Positions 50,010-58,418 of a stretch of 64,000 bases of DNA are shown piece by piece; position 1 is the first letter of the stretch; every line of letters begins with the position of its first letter. Source of the DNA: Pseudomonas putida (lineage in GTDB: Bacteria; Pseudomonadota; Gammaproteobacteria; Pseudomonadales; Pseudomonadaceae). The stretch lies in assembly GCF_002741075.1 (NCBI RefSeq), contig NZ_CP016634.1:2836501-2900500 (forward strand). The letters run 5' to 3'. The notes under the pieces were generated by a model. The model was not told the origin of the DNA. It ran no database searches and saw only the letters and a program-made list of their open reading frames with translations. The position numbers and the translations under genes are program-made.

Positions 50010-52700
50010 TCATCGACACCAAGGGGCCACACCGTCAGCGATTTCATACCGTGCCCTCGCCTGCCCCAACACCTCCTCGCCCAACCGCCCTTGCCTCATC
50101 AGGCTGTACAGCGCCGCCATCACCACACTGTACCGATCCACCTCGAAGAAGCGCCGCAACTGCTGACGTGTATCGCTGCGCCCGAAACCATCAGTGCCCA
50201 GTGTCATGTAAGGCGCCTGCACATATTCGGCGATCAGTTGCGGCCAGGCCCGGGCATAGTCGCTGGCGGCGACCACCGGATCATCACCGGCCAGGCACTG
50301 GCTCACATAGCTGCTCGCCTCACGCCCCTGGATTGCCGCCCGTTGCGTGTCCCGTGCCTCACGCGCCAGTTCGCTGAAACTGGTGACACTGAAGACGTCG
50401 CTGTCCACCTGCCATTCGGTGGCAAGCAGCTCGCTGGCAGCGATCACTTCACGCAGAATCGCCCCGGCGCCGAGCAACCGCACTTTGGCACGTGGCTGCA
50501 GGGCTTGCTGCCTGGCGAAACGGTACATGCCGCGCAGCACATCGCCCCGTACGGCGTCGGGCAGCGAAGGCTGTGGATAGTTTTCGTTCATCACTGCCAC
50601 GTAGTGGAACTCGTCGCACTGCTCCACCAGCATGCGCCGGGCCGCGTGATCGAGTATGACCGCCAATTCGCCGGCAAAACACGGATCCCACGCCCGGCAA
50701 TTGGGCACCAGCGCCGCCATCACCAGGCTGGAGCCGTCCTGGTGCTGCAACCCTTCGCCGCCCAAGGTGGTACGCCCGGCCGTGGCGCCCAGCAGCAGGC
50801 CACGGGCGCGCTGGTCAGCAGCGGCCCAGATCAGATCGCCCACGCGCTGGAACCCGAACATCGAGTAATAGATGTACACCGGCAACATAGGTTCGCCGTG
50901 TACCGCGTAGGACGTAGCCGCCGCCACCCACGAAGAAATCGCCCCAGCCTCGGTGATCCCCTCCTCCAGCAGTTGGCCGTCCCGTGCCTCTTTGTAGCTG
51001 AGCAGGGACCCGGCATCCTCAGGCTCGTAGCGCTGCCCGCAGGACGAATAGATTCCGATCTGCCTGAACAAACTGGCCATGCCGAAGGTACGCGCCTCAT
51101 CGGCGACGATCGGCACCACCCGCGGCCCCAGCTCCGGCGCCTTTAACCAATGCCCGAGCAGCCGCACGGCAGCCATGGTGGTGGACATTTCCTTGTCCGC
51201 GGCATGCAGGGCGAAACCGCCGAAGGTTTCCAGATCCGGCAGCGCCAGGCGACGACAGTCGCTGCGCCGCACCGGCAACGTCCCGCCCAATGCCGCCCGT
51301 TGTTTGCGCAGGTAACGCATTTCCGGGCTGTCCTCGGCAGGCCGATAGAAGCGCAGTTGCTCCACGGCGTCGTCCGATAGGGGCAAATGGAAGCGATCAC
51401 GGAACGCCAGCAGCGCCTGGACATCGAGCTTCTTGGCCTGGTGCGCGGTCATCCGCGATTCGCCGGCGCTGCTCATGCCATAGCCCTTCTTGGTCTTGGC
51501 CAGGATCACCGTCGGCCGCCCCTTGCAGGCCTTGGCCGCGGCATAGGCCGCGTGCAGTTTGCGAAAATCGTGACCACCCCGCTTGAGGGCGTTGATTTCG
51601 TCGGAGCTCATGTGCGCCACCAGACGTCGCAGCGCCGGCTGCTGGTTGAAAAAGTGCTCGAGGTTGTAGGTGCCATCCTTGGCACCAAGGGTCTGGAACT
51701 GCCCGTCTGGCGTCGCCGCCAACTGACGCAGCAGCACATGCTCGTGGTCGCGAGCGAACAGGGCATCCCACTCCGAACCCCAGAGCACCTTGATCACGTT
51801 CCAGCCTGCGCCGCTGAACAACGCCTCGAGTTCCTGGATGATCTGCCCATTGCCACGCACCGGGCCATCCAGGCGTTGCAGGTTGCAGTTGACGATGAAC
51901 GTCAGGTTGTCCAACCCTTCGCGCGCCGCCAGGGTCAGGCCCGCCGTGGATTCTGGCTCATCCATCTCGCCATCGCCGAACACGCCCCAGACATGCCGTG
52001 AATCAGTCTCGAGGACGCCGCGATGCTGTAAATAGCGCATGAAGCGCGCCTGGTAGATGGCGTTGAGCGGGCCAATCCCCATGGAGCCGGTCGGAAACTG
52101 CCAGAAGTCGGGCATCAACCACGGGTGTGGATAAGAGCACAGGCCATTGCCGGCGACTTCCTGGCGATAGCTGGCCAGTTGCGCCTCGCTCAAGCGCCCT
52201 TCGAGAAACGCCCGGGCATAGATACCCGGGGCGGAATGGGGCTGGAAGAACACCAGGTCGGCCGAGCGTCGCTCGCCACCGCTCTCTCCACGGAAAAAGT
52301 GCTGGAAGCCCACCTCGAAGATCTCCGCCGCCGAGGCATAGCTGGCGATATGCCCGCCCAGATCGCCATAGGCGTGATTGGCCCGCACCACCATGGCCAG
52401 GGCGTTCCAGCGCAGGATGCCGGTGATGCGCTCATCCATCTCCAGATCGCCCGGATAGGCGCCTTGCTGCTCCACCGACAAGGTGTTGCGGTAGGCAGAA
52501 AATGGCAGGGCATCACGCGCCAGCCCTAATTCCAGGGCATGGCTTTGCAGGCGCTGCAATAAATAGCGCGCTCGGGCTGGCCCGCAATGGGCCAAGGCCG
52601 ATTCGAGCGCTTCGCACCATTCGCGGGTTTCAGCCGGGTCACTGTCCAGGTCAGTATCTTGGGCCGTCAATGGCTCGTTCGGATTCATCATCGCCACCAT
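50010..52700 (-). CDS. mdeB: MdeB: pyruvate-dehydrogenase-E1-like 2-oxobutyrate enzyme
   Basis: 896 residues, homologous to the homodimeric AceE E1 subunit. The thiamine diphosphate motif is GDGEMDEPESTAGL ... NCNLQ, near residues 240-270, and the large transketolase-like C-terminal domains follow. In P. putida the gene downstream of mdeA, mdeB, encodes such a protein and is assigned to 2-oxobutyrate decarboxylation, using the product of MdeA. No E2 or E3 gene is adjacent, so it must borrow them or act alone. AAGGA lies 9 nt before the ATG. The 140-bp gap to mdeA holds a REP (52729) and an inverted repeat (52787-52826). Confidence 0.85.
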   Translation of the reverse strand: MVAMMNPNEPLTAQDTDLDSDPAETREWCEALESALAHCGPARARYLLQRLQSHALELGLARDALPFSAYRNTLSVEQQGAYPGDLEMDERITGILRWNALAMVVRANHAYGDLGGHIASYASAAEIFEVGFQHFFRGESGGERRSADLVFFQPHSAPGIYARAFLEGRLSEAQLASYRQEVAGNGLCSYPHPWLMPDFWQFPTGSMGIGPLNAIYQARFMRYLQHRGVLETDSRHVWGVFGDGEMDEPESTAGLTLAAREGLDNLTFIVNCNLQRLDGPVRGNGQIIQELEALFSGAGWNVIKVLWGSEWDALFARDHEHVLLRQLAATPDGQFQTLGAKDGTYNLEHFFNQQPALRRLVAHMSSDEINALKRGGHDFRKLHAAYAAAKACKGRPTVILAKTKKGYGMSSAGESRMTAHQAKKLDVQALLAFRDRFHLPLSDDAVEQLRFYRPAEDSPEMRYLRKQRAALGGTLPVRRSDCRRLALPDLETFGGFALHAADKEMSTTMAAVRLLGHWLKAPELGPRVVPIVADEARTFGMASLFRQIGIYSSCGQRYEPEDAGSLLSYKEARDGQLLEEGITEAGAISSWVAAATSYAVHGEPMLPVYIYYSMFGFQRVGDLIWAAADQRARGLLLGATAGRTTLGGEGLQHQDGSSLVMAALVPNCRAWDPCFAGELAVILDHAARRMLVEQCDEFHYVAVMNENYPQPSLPDAVRGDVLRGMYRFARQQALQPRAKVRLLGAGAILREVIAASELLATEWQVDSDVFSVTSFSELAREARDTQRAAIQGREASSYVSQCLAGDDPVVAASDYARAWPQLIAEYVQAPYMTLGTDGFGRSDTRQQLRRFFEVDRYSVVMAALYSLMRQGRLGEEVLGQARARYEIADGVAPWCR

Positions 52701-52728
52701 CGGGCTTATCCTTCATGTTCCGGGCACG

Positions 52729-52755
52729 ATTCGCGGGTAAACCCGCTCCCACAGG
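52729..52755. repeat. Single REP element
   Basis: ATTCGCGGGTAAACCCGCTC followed by CCACAGG between mdeA and mdeB, in the transcribed intergenic stretch. Confidence 0.75.
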
Positions 52756-52786
52756 TTTTACGCTGCTCTCAGAAATATCGCGGTGT

Positions 52787-52826
52787 CTGTGGGTTTGCGC
52801 GCGGAGCAAGTCCGTTAACCCCACAG
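52787..52826 (-). repeat. Inverted repeat after mdeA
   Basis: CTGTGGGTTT and AACCCCACAG lie 15 bp beyond the mdeA stop on the minus strand. The stem could attenuate or process the mdeA-mdeB transcript; no T run follows. Confidence 0.4.
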
Positions 52827-52840
52827 ATTCTGACGCCGTT

Positions 52841-54037
52841 TCAGGCGCAGGCCTTCAATGCCTGGGCGATATCGGCCATCAGGTCATCGATGTCCTCCAG
52901 CCCCACCGACAGCCGTACCAAGCCTTCAGAGATGCCATGGTGGGCACGCTCCTGCGGCGTGTAGCTCGAGTGAGTCATGCTCGCCGGGTGCTGGGCCAGC
53001 GACTCGGCATCACCCAGGCTCACCGCCCGGCTGAACAGCTGCAGGGCATTCATGAACCGCCGCCCCGCCTCGATCCCGCCCTTGAGTTCGAACGCGATCA
53101 TCCCGCCCGGCAGACGCATCTGCCGCTGGGCCAACGCATGCTGGGCAAAACTCGGCAGGCCCGGATAGTGAATCAATTCCACCTGGGGCTGACGCGCCAG
53201 GTATTCGGCCAACTGCTGGGCATTGCTGCAGTGGCGCTCCATGCGCAGGGCCAGGGTCTTCATGCCACGCATCAGCAGCGAGGCATCGTGAGGCGAGAGC
53301 ACCGCACCGGTCATGTCCTTGAGGCCCTCCAGGCGGATGCGGTCGATCAACGCCTTGCGCCCGACCACCAGACCCGCGGTGATATCGCCATGACCACTGA
53401 GGTACTTGGTGGCCGAGTGCACCACCAAGTCGGCACCCAGCTCCAGCGGGCGCTGCAGGTAGGGCGTGCAATAAGTATTGTCCACCACGATGTGGATGTC
53501 GCGACCGCCCACCGCCTGCGCGACGGCCGCGATATCGACCAAGTGCATGTTGGGGTTGGCCGGGCTTTCGAAGTAGATCATCCGGGTCTTTGGCGTGATG
53601 GCCGCCTTCAGCGCTTTTTCGTCGTTGAGGTCAACGTGCAGGATCTTGACCCCGAACTCGCCGATGCCATGGTGCAGATAGGCGAAGGTGCAGCCATACA
53701 GGGTACGCCCGACGATCAGTTCATCGCCCGGTCGTAGCAGCGTCCATAGCGTCGAGGTGATGGCCCCCATGCCCGAAGCCAACGCCAGCCCAGCTTCGCC
53801 ACCTTCGAGCGATGCCATGCGTTGTTCGAGCAAGGCCAGGGTCGGGTTGGAAATGCGGCTGTAGAAATGCCCACTCTCCTCACCTGCAAAACAGGCGGCG
53901 CCGTACTCGACGGTCGGGAAGGCATAGGTGGCGGTCTGATACACCGGCGGCACCAGCGCGCCGCCGTGGGAAAGCGGGTCATAGCCATGATGGATGGCCC
54001 GCGTGGAAAAACCGGTGTTGTTATTGGAGTCGCGCAT
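52841..54037 (-). CDS. mdeA: L-methionine gamma-lyase MdeA
   Basis: 398 residues, the exact length of P. putida MdeA, with near-identical sequence through the active site. Tyr114 and Cys116 occur in TLYGCTF (the Cys is diagnostic of methionine gamma-lyase within the Cys/Met PLP family), PLP Lys211 in SATKYLSGHGD, and Tyr59/Arg61 in FYSRISNP. The enzyme converts L-methionine to methanethiol, ammonia and 2-oxobutyrate. It is divergent from mdeR and followed by mdeB. Confidence 0.95.
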   Translation of the reverse strand: MRDSNNNTGFSTRAIHHGYDPLSHGGALVPPVYQTATYAFPTVEYGAACFAGEESGHFYSRISNPTLALLEQRMASLEGGEAGLALASGMGAITSTLWTLLRPGDELIVGRTLYGCTFAYLHHGIGEFGVKILHVDLNDEKALKAAITPKTRMIYFESPANPNMHLVDIAAVAQAVGGRDIHIVVDNTYCTPYLQRPLELGADLVVHSATKYLSGHGDITAGLVVGRKALIDRIRLEGLKDMTGAVLSPHDASLLMRGMKTLALRMERHCSNAQQLAEYLARQPQVELIHYPGLPSFAQHALAQRQMRLPGGMIAFELKGGIEAGRRFMNALQLFSRAVSLGDAESLAQHPASMTHSSYTPQERAHHGISEGLVRLSVGLEDIDDLMADIAQALKACA

Positions 54038-54061
54038 GGCAACAGCCTCTGGTGGTTTGTT

Positions 54062-54127
54062 ATAAGCTTATGCCACCGCGTCGCGGGTAATTTTCCAAAA
54101 TCGCCCACGCATACGCATATCTTTTGG
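54062..54127. promoter_or_regulatory. Candidate MdeR operator region
   Basis: The 127-bp mdeA-mdeR gap contains a perfect palindrome ATAAGCTTAT (54062-54071) and a spaced inverted repeat CCAAAA (54095-54100) / TTTTGG (54122-54127) in AT-rich DNA, the kind of site Lrp-family octamers bind. The binding itself is inference. Confidence 0.4.
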
Positions 54128-54164
54128 CACAAAAACAACAAAACAAACATCAGGAGGGCAAATC

Positions 54165-54644
54165 ATGCCTTCAACCCTCGACCGCACCGACCGTGCCCTG
54201 CTCGCGGCCTTGCAGGACAACGCCCGCCTCACCGTCGCCGAACTCGCCGACCAAGTATCCCTGACCACCTCGCCCTGCTGGCGGCGCGTCAAGCTGCTGG
54301 AGGACAACGGCTACATCACCGGCTATCAAGCCATCCTCTCGCCCAAGTCGCTGGGCTTTGGCGTGACCGCCTTCGTGAGCATCATGATGGATTCGCACAC
54401 CAAGGAAATGGCTCTGGCCTTCGAAAGGAAGCTGCTGGAGATCCCCGAGATCGTCGCCTGCCACAACATTTCCGGGCGCTACGATTTCTTGCTGGAGATC
54501 CTTGCGCGGGACCTGGAATCGTTCGGGGAATTTACCCGGGAGGTGTTGCAGCGTTTGCCGGGAGTGAAGGAGATCTATTCGAGCTTTTCGTACAAGGCGG
54601 TGAAAGAACGGCGAGTGATTCCGGTGTCGGAAAAACACATATGA
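54165..54644 (+). CDS. mdeR: Lrp/AsnC-family regulator MdeR
   Basis: 159 residues. N-terminal helix-turn-helix (LDRTDRALLAALQDNARLTV, AELADQVSLTTSPCWRRVK), then the RAM ligand-binding domain (GFGVTAFVSIMMDSHTKEMA). It has a very good ribosome binding site (AGGAGGG). In P. putida mdeR activates the mde genes in response to methionine. It is divergent from mdeA. Confidence 0.93.
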   Translation: MPSTLDRTDRALLAALQDNARLTVAELADQVSLTTSPCWRRVKLLEDNGYITGYQAILSPKSLGFGVTAFVSIMMDSHTKEMALAFERKLLEIPEIVACHNISGRYDFLLEILARDLESFGEFTREVLQRLPGVKEIYSSFSYKAVKERRVIPVSEKHI

Positions 54645-54913
54645 AATAGCTCACAACCCTCATACCCAGCGACTCCACCCGACACCACAACGACTAACTT
54701 GCGCATGTTTTCATCCGGCCGATTCATCTATGCCCCATGAAAGCACGCAGCCGCCCTCCTATTGATCGCTGAAATCTATAGAGCGCAACGCTCCATGTAA
54801 GACTCGTCTCCCACTAACGAGGGGAGCTTCCTACTTGAACTTGTGAAAAAGCGAAGTATCCCGCAAGAGGGTTCACGGTGAAAATAATACCCCCCTAGAT
54901 GCGCGAGCACACC
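54645..54913. other. Left edge of accessory region
   Basis: About 270 bp between mdeR and the first small lipoprotein gene, lower in GC than the flanks. No coding, RNA or repeat feature was recognised. The antisense open frame covering this stretch resembles no known protein. Confidence 0.35.
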
Positions 54914-55093
54914 ATGGAACGACTCAACCTTACGATCATGTTTTTTCTTTCCGGGTGCGGCAACGACTGGATGTGGATCCCTGATAGACAAGAAATAAAA
55001 TTCAAATGTGACATGGACCCCTATCGGCAAGGTTGCGAAAGAGGAATAGATCATCAAGAGCATTACAAACTGATTCAAAAGCCGAAAAATTAA
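54914..55093 (+). CDS. Small Cys-motif lipoprotein, array copy 1
   Basis: 59 residues from MERLNLTIMFFLSGCGND; an ATG five codons upstream is an alternative. A short signal with an LSGC lipobox is followed by the array motif FKCDMDPYRQGC ... DHQEHYKLI. The same motif, F-x-C-D-(M/I)-x-P-x4-C-x4-D-x3-H-x3-I, is seen in the three later copies. No known family is recognised and no strong ribosome binding site is visible. It is a probable outer-membrane lipoprotein of unknown role. AT-rich codons differ from the flanking core genes. Confidence 0.55.
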   Translation: MERLNLTIMFFLSGCGNDWMWIPDRQEIKFKCDMDPYRQGCERGIDHQEHYKLIQKPKN

Positions 55094-55319
55094 ATCCATT
55101 AAACTTCCCGACCTGAAGCGCAGCCGCAGCAGCTCCAACCCACGTCAATAAACCCAGCAGCTTTGCAAAGCGCAAGCAAACCAGAAGTCTTCCTTCTATA
55201 GCCACCAGAATCTCCCTACGGCCGCAGCCGAGGCATCGCACAATATAGCGCCCAGCGTTTACCAAAAATCCTTGCCAGACTTAGAAATCCAAAACACGCT
55301 CACCACAAAAGAATAATCA

Positions 55320-55526
55320 ATGCCCGATTTACCCTACTCAACCATTAAAGAGCTGACCGTTCTATCAGCGATCTTTCTAGCAGGTTGCAATAGCGACATG
55401 CCTTTATTCTTCCCCGACCGATAAGCGGTTCATTTCCGATGCGACATAGATCCTATCCAGCAAGACTGCAAACGGCAGATGGACTATCAGGAACACTTTC
55501 GATGGATCAAGCAACCCCAGCCCTAG
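55320..55526 (+). pseudogene. Small Cys-motif lipoprotein, array copy 2 (nonsense mutation)
   Basis: From the ATG at 55320 the frame reads a lipoprotein signal (VLSAIFLAGCNSD, lipobox LAGC) and FFPDR, then a TAA at 55422-55424, then continues in frame with AVHFRCDIDPIQQDCKRQMD and YQEHFRWI to a TAG at 55524. Copy 1 has CAA (Gln) where copy 2 has TAA, so a single C-to-T change broke it. The 3' end overlaps the start of copy 3 in another frame. Confidence 0.75.
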
Positions 55527-55735
55527 GCCTCTTGAAACAATCACTTCTCACCGGCCTCCTGCTGCTATCAGCCTGTAGTGCCGGCGGCCCCTACCTGGTG
55601 CCAGACAGCTCAGATCAACACTTCAACTGCGACATGTCCCCCTACAGCCCAGCGTGCGTGCAACGCAGCGATTATGACCGGCACCTGGAAATGATCAGGA
55701 CTGAAAAACAGACCCGGCGTCTGTTGCGCAACTAG
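55502..55735 (+). CDS. Small Cys-motif lipoprotein, array copy 3
   Basis: 77 residues from the ATG at 55502 (AGGA nearby), or 67 from a TTG at 55532, which aligns with the ATG of copy 4 and gives a classical lipoprotein signal (MKQSLLTGLLLLSAC). The lipobox is LSAC. The mature part has HFNCDMSPYSPACVQRSDYD and RHLEMI, the array motif. The function is unknown. A terminator lies 16 bp after the stop. Its last 191 bp recur almost unchanged at 58716. Confidence 0.65.
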   Translation: MDQATPALGLLKQSLLTGLLLLSACSAGGPYLVPDSSDQHFNCDMSPYSPACVQRSDYDRHLEMIRTEKQTRRLLRN

Positions 55736-55737
55736 TC
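55547..55737. repeat. 191-bp direct repeat, left copy
   Basis: From CTCACCGGCCTCCT to the end of lipoprotein copy 3 (AACTAGTC). It matches 58716-58906 with five differences and no gaps. The pair brackets the bacteriocin-immunity module. Confidence 0.9.
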
Positions 55738-55751
55738 TGACGCCACGAATT

Positions 55752-55778
55752 AAAAAACCGTCCAAAGGCGGTTTTTTA
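55752..55778. terminator. Terminator after lipoprotein copy 3
   Basis: AAAAAACCG-TCCAAAGG-CGGTTTTTT, a short GC stem extended by A/T pairs, bidirectional. Its position mirrors the terminator at 58919 between copy 4 and cysNC. Confidence 0.75.
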
Positions 55779-55796
55779 ATTCGCAATAGTCGAGAA

Positions 55797-55925
55797 TCGA
55801 ACTGTGCCGTAATGACGCAGTATATCCAACATCTAACGCCCCTCCAAACTGGTGGTTTGGGTATCGATCACCAAGTCCGCATCCAGCGGCACATCGTATG
55901 GAAAACTTTTCCCCAGGGTGTAGCT
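55797..55925 (-). pseudogene. Detached 3' fragment of cysC (APS kinase)
   Basis: On the minus strand the DNA encodes [20 protein letters not shown] then TSLEGR-stop, matching the CysNC C-terminus [20 protein letters not shown] at 58964-59100. The last residues LDILRHYG follow after a TAG at 55833-55835 and a 6-bp deletion. About 86% of bases match over the best 64 bp, and most differences are synonymous. It cannot encode a working enzyme and is a recombination scar. Confidence 0.8.
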
Positions 55926-56069
55926 CCATAGTTAGAAGGTACATATGAATCCTACAATGTGCTCCTACAGCGCTTACCGCACCTTCGTTCACAGCCCTGC
56001 TATATACCCGACAGAATCCTCTCAGCCAATTCTCAATAATCGCCATGACCGTTCAACTTGGAGAGGCTC

Positions 56070-58418
56070 ATGGCCCCACAAAAAATCGGAAGCACTTATT
56101 ATCTAGATGAAGGCCTCTATATCAATGCTTATCGCGACAAGCCATTTACAGGTGGCATAGGTGGCGGTGGAAGCGGCTCGGGTGGCTGGGGACTGAACGA
56201 AGGCCCACGTAGGGGAGAGGGGCAAGGGTCTCAACGCCCGCGTCATGACATCATACCTGGATGGAACACTATATTATTTGACGAACTAAAAGGCATCAAT
56301 GCTGATATCGATAAAAAAATGGCACCTCGCTACAAAGCGCTTTCCAAAACAATAGAGATCGAAATAAACGAAGCAAAAAATCGCCATATTTCAAAAGGCG
56401 CCACTCCTTACATCAAAGCCAAAGCCGAACAGCATGGATTATTTGAACTCATCCACAGCAAACGAAGCGAATACACCACCCACCTTGAAAGAGAGCTTTC
56501 ATTCTGGGGTAGCAGCATCTTCTACAAACCCCCAATCTATTTTATTTCCAAAGGCACGAAGCTCCTGAAGAAAAACAAACTAGATGCGGCATTCTTGGGA
56601 TACGAAACCTCTTTACAATCCGCCCATGAGCGAAAAATAATTGACCGAATATTCGAAGCCATCCGCCCGCACCTTCATGCTACAGCGAAAGCGTTGGAAA
56701 CCACTGAAAATCTTGCCCACCTTGATTACGCCCTAACAATAAAAACCCTCGATGAAAAAGCAGACGCCATCCGGATCGAACAAATATTTCATTTCCAGGC
56801 CCTCCCTGGCTTCTTACAAAATGATTTACTGAAGGCATCTCCGAAGGCAAGCCAACAAAACTCGGTACAAACGTTGGCCTACTATGAACAAGCACTACGG
56901 ACGTTGGCTGCTAATAGGGCTAAAGCGATAACCCCTTATCTCAAGGCCAATCCCAACATTAAGGCACCTCTGACAAGCGCTGAGCTGGAAGCACTTGATA
57001 GCCTGATCCAACATCAACAGCTCAAAGGTGTCGGGCCACGTTGGCTCGACTATCACAAGTCACTGCTCAACAAGGAGTCTGCTCGGATACTGAACGACAC
57101 ACTGACGGCATTTTCCGGACTGAATGCCCGTGCAAAACGAGTGGAGCAACAGCGAACCGCCGCCAACGCGCAGGAAGCGGCTCGCAAAAAAGCAGAAGCT
57201 GAACGCAAAGCCAAAGAGTTGGCTCAGCAAAAAGCGGACGCAGCGCGCAAAGCCGAAGAGCTCGCGCGCCAAAAAACCGAGGCTGAACGCAAAGCAAAAG
57301 AAGCTCAGCAGAGGGCTGAAGCTGAACGCCAACAGATCAGTTTCATCGCGCTGGAAGGCGCTTCGGTCTCCTTACCGCCGGCGCTTCCTATCGGTGCAGC
57401 CACCTTCGCGATTCCACAAACAGCCTACATTGCACTGCAAAACGCCATACAGGAGGCCGTGACTGGTTTGGCCCGCATTGCAGCGCCAGTGGTCGGTAAC
57501 ATCCTTGTTGGCACTCTGTTTCTGGCTTGGCCTTCGACATTGGGAAACAGCGAACGGCGCTACCTGGTCAGCGTCCCTCTCACAGACCTTTCTACACCTG
57601 ACAGACCAGACTTAGCAGCCCTGGCTCTGAAATCGGAAAGTATCGACCTGCCCTATCTGATCGCAAGCAGCGGGAGCGGGGCCGAACTAGATCTGTACCT
57701 CACCCCCGGAGGTCGGGCGGTTCCTGTTCGCGCCGCCACGTTCGACAGCCAACGCCAAGTATACAGCCTGGCACTGGACAACCCGCAGCGCATTCTTACT
57801 TGGACGCCCGCCAACGCACCAGGTAGCGAACATGGGAGCTCCACCAGCCTGCCACCCATCCCGCCCGGCACTGTCGTCTACACCGGCAGCAGCTTGAATC
57901 CGGTCAAGACGGAGCAACAGGGCTATCCTGCGTTGGATCTGCTGGATCAAGAACGGCTGATCGTTACCTTTCCGGCTGATTCGGGTTTGCCACCGATACT
58001 GGTGATATTCAAAGATCCTCGCCTGGATCCGGGGGAACATTATGGGCAAGGCTTGCCCACCTCCGGTGTCTGGCTTGGAGATCAAGCGCGTAGCTCAGGA
58101 GCGCCTATCCCATCGGAGATTTCAAAGGCGCTATCGGGTAAAGCGGTGCGAGACATGAAAGAATTCCGAGAGGATATTTGGAAAGCGGTGGCACAAGACA
58201 ATCAACTTTCCGCCCAGTTCTCCGAAGCCAACCTGAAGCGCATGGCATCAGGGCTAGCTCCAAAAGTACAAAGTATTGATCGGCACAAGTCACAGTCTAC
58301 TTTTGTACTTCATCATCACATTCCTGTTTCAGCAGGCGGTGCGGTCTACGACCATGACAATATTCGAGTCGTCACCCCAAAAGCTCACTTACAAATTCAT
58401 TACGGAGAGCAGCCATGA
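56070..58418 (+). CDS. S-type-pyocin-like HNH nuclease bacteriocin
   Basis: 782 residues from ATG 56070 (GGAGAGG just upstream; an earlier TTG is less likely). There is no signal peptide. Order: Gly-rich segment (28-42), an unrecognised helical, AT-rich region to about 350 (probable receptor-binding part), a charged coiled coil (355-422, AERKAKELAQQKADAARKAE type), a Pyocin_S translocation domain (about 495-665) and a colicin-type DNase (670-782). The DNase shows HNH residues His748, His749, Asn764, His773 and His777, lining up with colicin E9 His102, His103, Asn118, His127 and His131. The position of E9 Glu100 is Val746. It overlaps the immunity gene by four bases. The receptor and release mechanism are unknown. 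Confidence 0.9.
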   Translation: MAPQKIGSTYYLDEGLYINAYRDKPFTGGIGGGGSGSGGWGLNEGPRRGEGQGSQRPRHDIIPGWNTILFDELKGINADIDKKMAPRYKALSKTIEIEINEAKNRHISKGATPYIKAKAEQHGLFELIHSKRSEYTTHLERELSFWGSSIFYKPPIYFISKGTKLLKKNKLDAAFLGYETSLQSAHERKIIDRIFEAIRPHLHATAKALETTENLAHLDYALTIKTLDEKADAIRIEQIFHFQALPGFLQNDLLKASPKASQQNSVQTLAYYEQALRTLAANRAKAITPYLKANPNIKAPLTSAELEALDSLIQHQQLKGVGPRWLDYHKSLLNKESARILNDTLTAFSGLNARAKRVEQQRTAANAQEAARKKAEAERKAKELAQQKADAARKAEELARQKTEAERKAKEAQQRAEAERQQISFIALEGASVSLPPALPIGAATFAIPQTAYIALQNAIQEAVTGLARIAAPVVGNILVGTLFLAWPSTLGNSERRYLVSVPLTDLSTPDRPDLAALALKSESIDLPYLIASSGSGAELDLYLTPGGRAVPVRAATFDSQRQVYSLALDNPQRILTWTPANAPGSEHGSSTSLPPIPPGTVVYTGSSLNPVKTEQQGYPALDLLDQERLIVTFPADSGLPPILVIFKDPRLDPGEHYGQGLPTSGVWLGDQARSSGAPIPSEISKALSGKAVRDMKEFREDIWKAVAQDNQLSAQFSEANLKRMASGLAPKVQSIDRHKSQSTFVLHHHIPVSAGGAVYDHDNIRVVTPKAHLQIHYGEQP

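Noticed and set aside
54776..55138. A 120-codon minus-strand frame in the accessory region
   Set aside because: It is antisense to lipoprotein copy 1, which has a lipobox and a motif shared with three other copies; no start signal or homology.
55997..56014. LexA-like CTG...CAG upstream of the bacteriocin
   Set aside because: CTG and CAG are separated by 12 bases in an 18-bp unit, whereas the SOS box needs CTG-N10-CAG (16 bp). Not supported.
55750..56046. A 98-codon minus-strand open frame left of the bacteriocin
   Set aside because: It reads the cysC fragment in the wrong frame; the correct frame matches CysC and is broken by a stop.
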